Assembly: GCA_024223125.1 (NCBI GenBank)
Contig: JAAEOP010000848.1
Location: forward strand, 1 to 6,795
From: Chloroflexota bacterium
GTDB taxonomy: Bacteria > Chloroflexota > Anaerolineae > Promineifilales > Promineifilaceae
Direction of reading: 5' to 3'
Length of the DNA: 6,795 nucleotides
The translations under genes were made by a program, and so were the position numbers. The notes beneath the pieces were generated by a model that ran no database searches, was not told where the DNA came from, and saw nothing but the letters and a program-made list of their open reading frames with translations. This document shows, in pieces, positions 4,954 through 6,795 of this stretch. The stretch's first letter is position 1, and every line of letters begins with the position of its first letter.

Positions 4954-6675
4954 ATGGATCGAACAGTTCCTAGTTCTGGCAACGAAGAAATCAACCTTTA
5001 TTTACGCACCTATTATTCCTTGTTACGCAGCAGCAGCGAGGTGCAGGTGAAGAGCTTTGTCGAAGCCCATTTGCGTATGAAATCGGCGCTGCATGTGCAG
5101 GCCAACATGGCCGAACCAGACATGGCAGCCTTCATTTACACCGTATTGCGAATGCCAGATTGTTTGGACAAACTGCGTCTGGTGGTGATGGGACAGTCTG
5201 AGCCGGTTTTTGCCCAGCATGGGTATGGGTATGTGGAGTCGTGGACGGCCGTTACCGCGCCCGGTCGTCGCCGCCGCAGTTTTTTTGATGGGGAAGAGAC
5301 GTTGGCAGTCTATATTGCCAGCCGTTCTGATATTGATGATCTCATTCCCATTTTGACGGCGTATCAGATTGAACGGCGTAAATTGCAGCGGCAACTGAAC
5401 AAACCACCGGTCATTACGCTTCTGCAGGAGATTCAAACGCAGAGCGGCCGTCCTGTCGGAACAGACCTCATCAAATTAGCTCACGCGACGACTGTTCCCG
5501 CTGAAGATTTGGAGAAATTATGCCAGATTTGGGGAAGAGACACGGCCGAAAAACTACTCCGTATTGCCCAAGAAAAGCAATCATTGGCCGTGCGCTTGCT
5601 GTCTGGCTCTTTCATTGATTACAAACGGGCTACCCGCCGCTGGTGGCAAAATGTAGCCCGGCATGTGCCCGCTATTGATTTTTATGAACATCCTATCTAC
5701 TTTGTTTCCAGCAACACCCACAGTCTGGCTAATATGCTTAGTGGTTATGCTTTGCAAATTGAAGATCGCCTGCACCAGTTCATAGATGCTGACGGTTCGG
5801 AAGAACTGCGCCGGGAATATCACGACATCATAGAGGCAAATGTGCCCAGCAGCCTGGAAAATTTCCTTTATTACGCCTTGAAAAAGCTGGAACAAACCAA
5901 CTCTGCTGTAACGGCCGAACGGTTAATAATGGAACGAGAAATGGGAATTGTCCGCATCCCCAGCGACCATTCTTTTGATATTGAAGTCCAGATCATTCCC
6001 TTGAATAAGCTGCAAATGGATAAGATTGACGGCCGTCTTTGTCACAACCAACCTGACCTTAACCACCTCAAACAAAGCAAAGCCCTCATTGTAAATATTG
6101 ATTATCCATTGGGGATGGCCGCTTACCAGGTGCTTACTGAAATTGCCCGTAATGTTTCCGAGCTACGGGGGGTGTACATCATGGGTAAGGCAGCGACGTT
6201 GAACGGCCGCATTGGTGATGTGATGATCCCCAGCGCCATCCATGATGAACAATCGCTAAACACGTACCTCTTTCGCAATTGCTTTTCCGCGGAGGATGTC
6301 GTTCCTTATCTGGTGTATGGCAATGTGATGGATTATCAAAAAGCGATTACTGTGCCGGGCACATTTCTGCAAAACGAAGGCTACATGTCAATCTTTTACA
6401 ACGAGGGGTATACGGATATGGAGATGGAAGCGGGGCCATACCTGAGCAGTGTTTACGAGATGGTGCGCCCCAAACGACATCCCTATAACGAGATTGTCAA
6501 CCTGACCCAAATTCCCTTCCCTATCGGCATGTTACATTACGCTTCCGACACCCCCTTTAGCAAAGGGAAAAACCTGGGCACAAAAAACCTCTCCTATTTT
6601 GGCATGGACCCGACTTATGCCACAATGACGGCCGTATTACGCCATATCCTATTTACAGAAAGCCAATCTCAGTAG
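4954..6675 (+). CDS. Uncharacterised protein with a nucleoside-phosphorylase-like C-terminal domain
   Basis: 573 aa from ATG 4954, chosen because GAGG (4942-4945) lies 8 nt upstream. The frame is open back to TTG 4831 with no good ribosome site there; ATG 4918 is a weaker alternative. The N-terminal part (about 10-145) contains VESWTAV, APGRRRRSFF and ASRSDIDDLIPILTAYQIE; I know no assigned function for it. A helical middle follows (about 150-335). The C-terminal part (about 340-505) has two signatures of the purine/uridine phosphorylase superfamily: VYIMGKAATLNGRIGDVMIP (407-426) and DMEMEAG (488-494), equivalent to the ribose-binding E-M-E of PNP and uridine phosphorylase. Cleavage or binding of a nucleoside-like ligand is inference. 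There is no signal peptide or membrane segment, so it is probably cytoplasmic. It may belong to a DUF family (perhaps DUF6909), which I cannot verify. Same strand as selD, 153 bp downstream; no evidence of a shared function. Confidence 0.8.
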   Translation: MDRTVPSSGNEEINLYLRTYYSLLRSSSEVQVKSFVEAHLRMKSALHVQANMAEPDMAAFIYTVLRMPDCLDKLRLVVMGQSEPVFAQHGYGYVESWTAVTAPGRRRRSFFDGEETLAVYIASRSDIDDLIPILTAYQIERRKLQRQLNKPPVITLLQEIQTQSGRPVGTDLIKLAHATTVPAEDLEKLCQIWGRDTAEKLLRIAQEKQSLAVRLLSGSFIDYKRATRRWWQNVARHVPAIDFYEHPIYFVSSNTHSLANMLSGYALQIEDRLHQFIDADGSEELRREYHDIIEANVPSSLENFLYYALKKLEQTNSAVTAERLIMEREMGIVRIPSDHSFDIEVQIIPLNKLQMDKIDGRLCHNQPDLNHLKQSKALIVNIDYPLGMAAYQVLTEIARNVSELRGVYIMGKAATLNGRIGDVMIPSAIHDEQSLNTYLFRNCFSAEDVVPYLVYGNVMDYQKAITVPGTFLQNEGYMSIFYNEGYTDMEMEAGPYLSSVYEMVRPKRHPYNEIVNLTQIPFPIGMLHYASDTPFSKGKNLGTKNLSYFGMDPTYATMTAVLRHILFTESQSQ

Positions 6676-6724
6676 ATAAAATTCTTGCCACGAATTTCAC
6701 CAATTCACGAAATTTAGACGACTT

Positions 6725-6753
6725 GTACATTTAGAAATCTCGGATTTCTGTAC
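6725..6753 (+). terminator. Possible terminator-like hairpin after the last gene
   Basis: AGAAATC (6733-6739) pairs with GATTTCT (6743-6749) around a 3-nt loop, and GTAC (6725-6728) with GTAC (6750-6753) extends the stem across a 4-nt bulge. No T-run follows directly, so Rho-independent termination is uncertain. It lies about 50 bp after the stop codon at 6675. Confidence 0.35.
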
Positions 6754-6795
6754 TCAACTTGAAAACTTGTCGTTTCTTAACGGTTAGAATTGGGG

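Larger units (their letters stand above)
2108..6635. repeat. Dispersed octamer palindrome ACGGCCGT (10 exact copies)
   Basis: Exact copies begin at 2108, 2197, 2410, 2674, 3059, 3674, 4744, 5245, 6029 and 6628. Many 7-of-8 variants also occur, for example at 29, 2602, 2648, 3179, 3925, 4369, 5443, 5541 and 6203. Chance alone predicts about 0.1 exact copies in a window of this size at even base composition. Of the seven copies inside genes, five are read ACG GCC GTN (Thr-Ala-Val), and the others encode Asp-Gly-Arg and Tyr-Gly-Arg. The copies occur on both coding strands and between genes, so codon preference alone does not explain them. The pattern resembles the highly iterated palindrome HIP1 of cyanobacteria, but the sequence differs. 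Confidence 0.85.

Overview
The window most likely comes from a member of the Chloroflexota (Anaerolineae-like). This is inferred from the paired FHA genes of the FhaA/FhaB type, the mixed base composition (about 55% GC in the core genes), use of TTG as a start codon, and a heavily repeated 8-bp palindrome, ACGGCCGT. No rRNA, tRNA or CRISPR array is visible, so the taxonomic assignment stays tentative.

Left part (1 to about 2050) looks accessory. A membrane-anchored polymorphic-toxin-like protein (124-1326) has the C-terminal half of a Hint autoprocessing domain ending in His300-Asn301, then a roughly 100-residue ParB-like tip. It is followed 14 bp later by an unrecognised, AT-rich gene (1341-1892) in the usual place of an immunity gene. 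GC falls from about 52% (N-terminal half of the toxin gene) to about 42% (tip) to about 37% (candidate immunity gene). Some 50 bp after that gene lies a structure with the architecture of an integron attC recombination site (1944-2048): R boxes, unpaired spacers, and a 16-bp L-box stem with two single-base bulges on one arm. This suggests that the toxin tip and immunity gene arrived as, or next to, a mobile gene cassette. No integrase is in view.

A gene-poor stretch (1893-2285) holds the attC-like site and two degenerate copies of a G/T-rich repeat that each contain the octamer.

Middle part: two minus-strand genes, fhaA (DUF3662 plus FHA) and fhaB (membrane segment plus FHA), read toward the left as an operon. 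fhaA has a near-consensus promoter that leaves a leader of only about 6 nt. A 13-bp inverted repeat overlaps the fhaA stop codon and lies between the two genes.

Right part: divergent from fhaA is selD, selenophosphate synthetase (3763-4800). It contains an in-frame UGA at codon 17, the position of the catalytic Cys17 of E. coli SelD, followed at the right distance by a stable hairpin that fits a bacterial SECIS element. A plain ORF call misses the first 44 codons, including the active site. SelD is therefore probably a selenoprotein, and the organism should encode selenocysteine insertion machinery elsewhere. The last gene (4954-6675) encodes an uncharacterised protein whose C-terminal part has the signatures of the nucleoside phosphorylase superfamily.

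Ten exact copies of ACGGCCGT lie between 2108 and 6635 and none before 2108, so the octamer both marks the host genome and outlines the foreign-looking left part.
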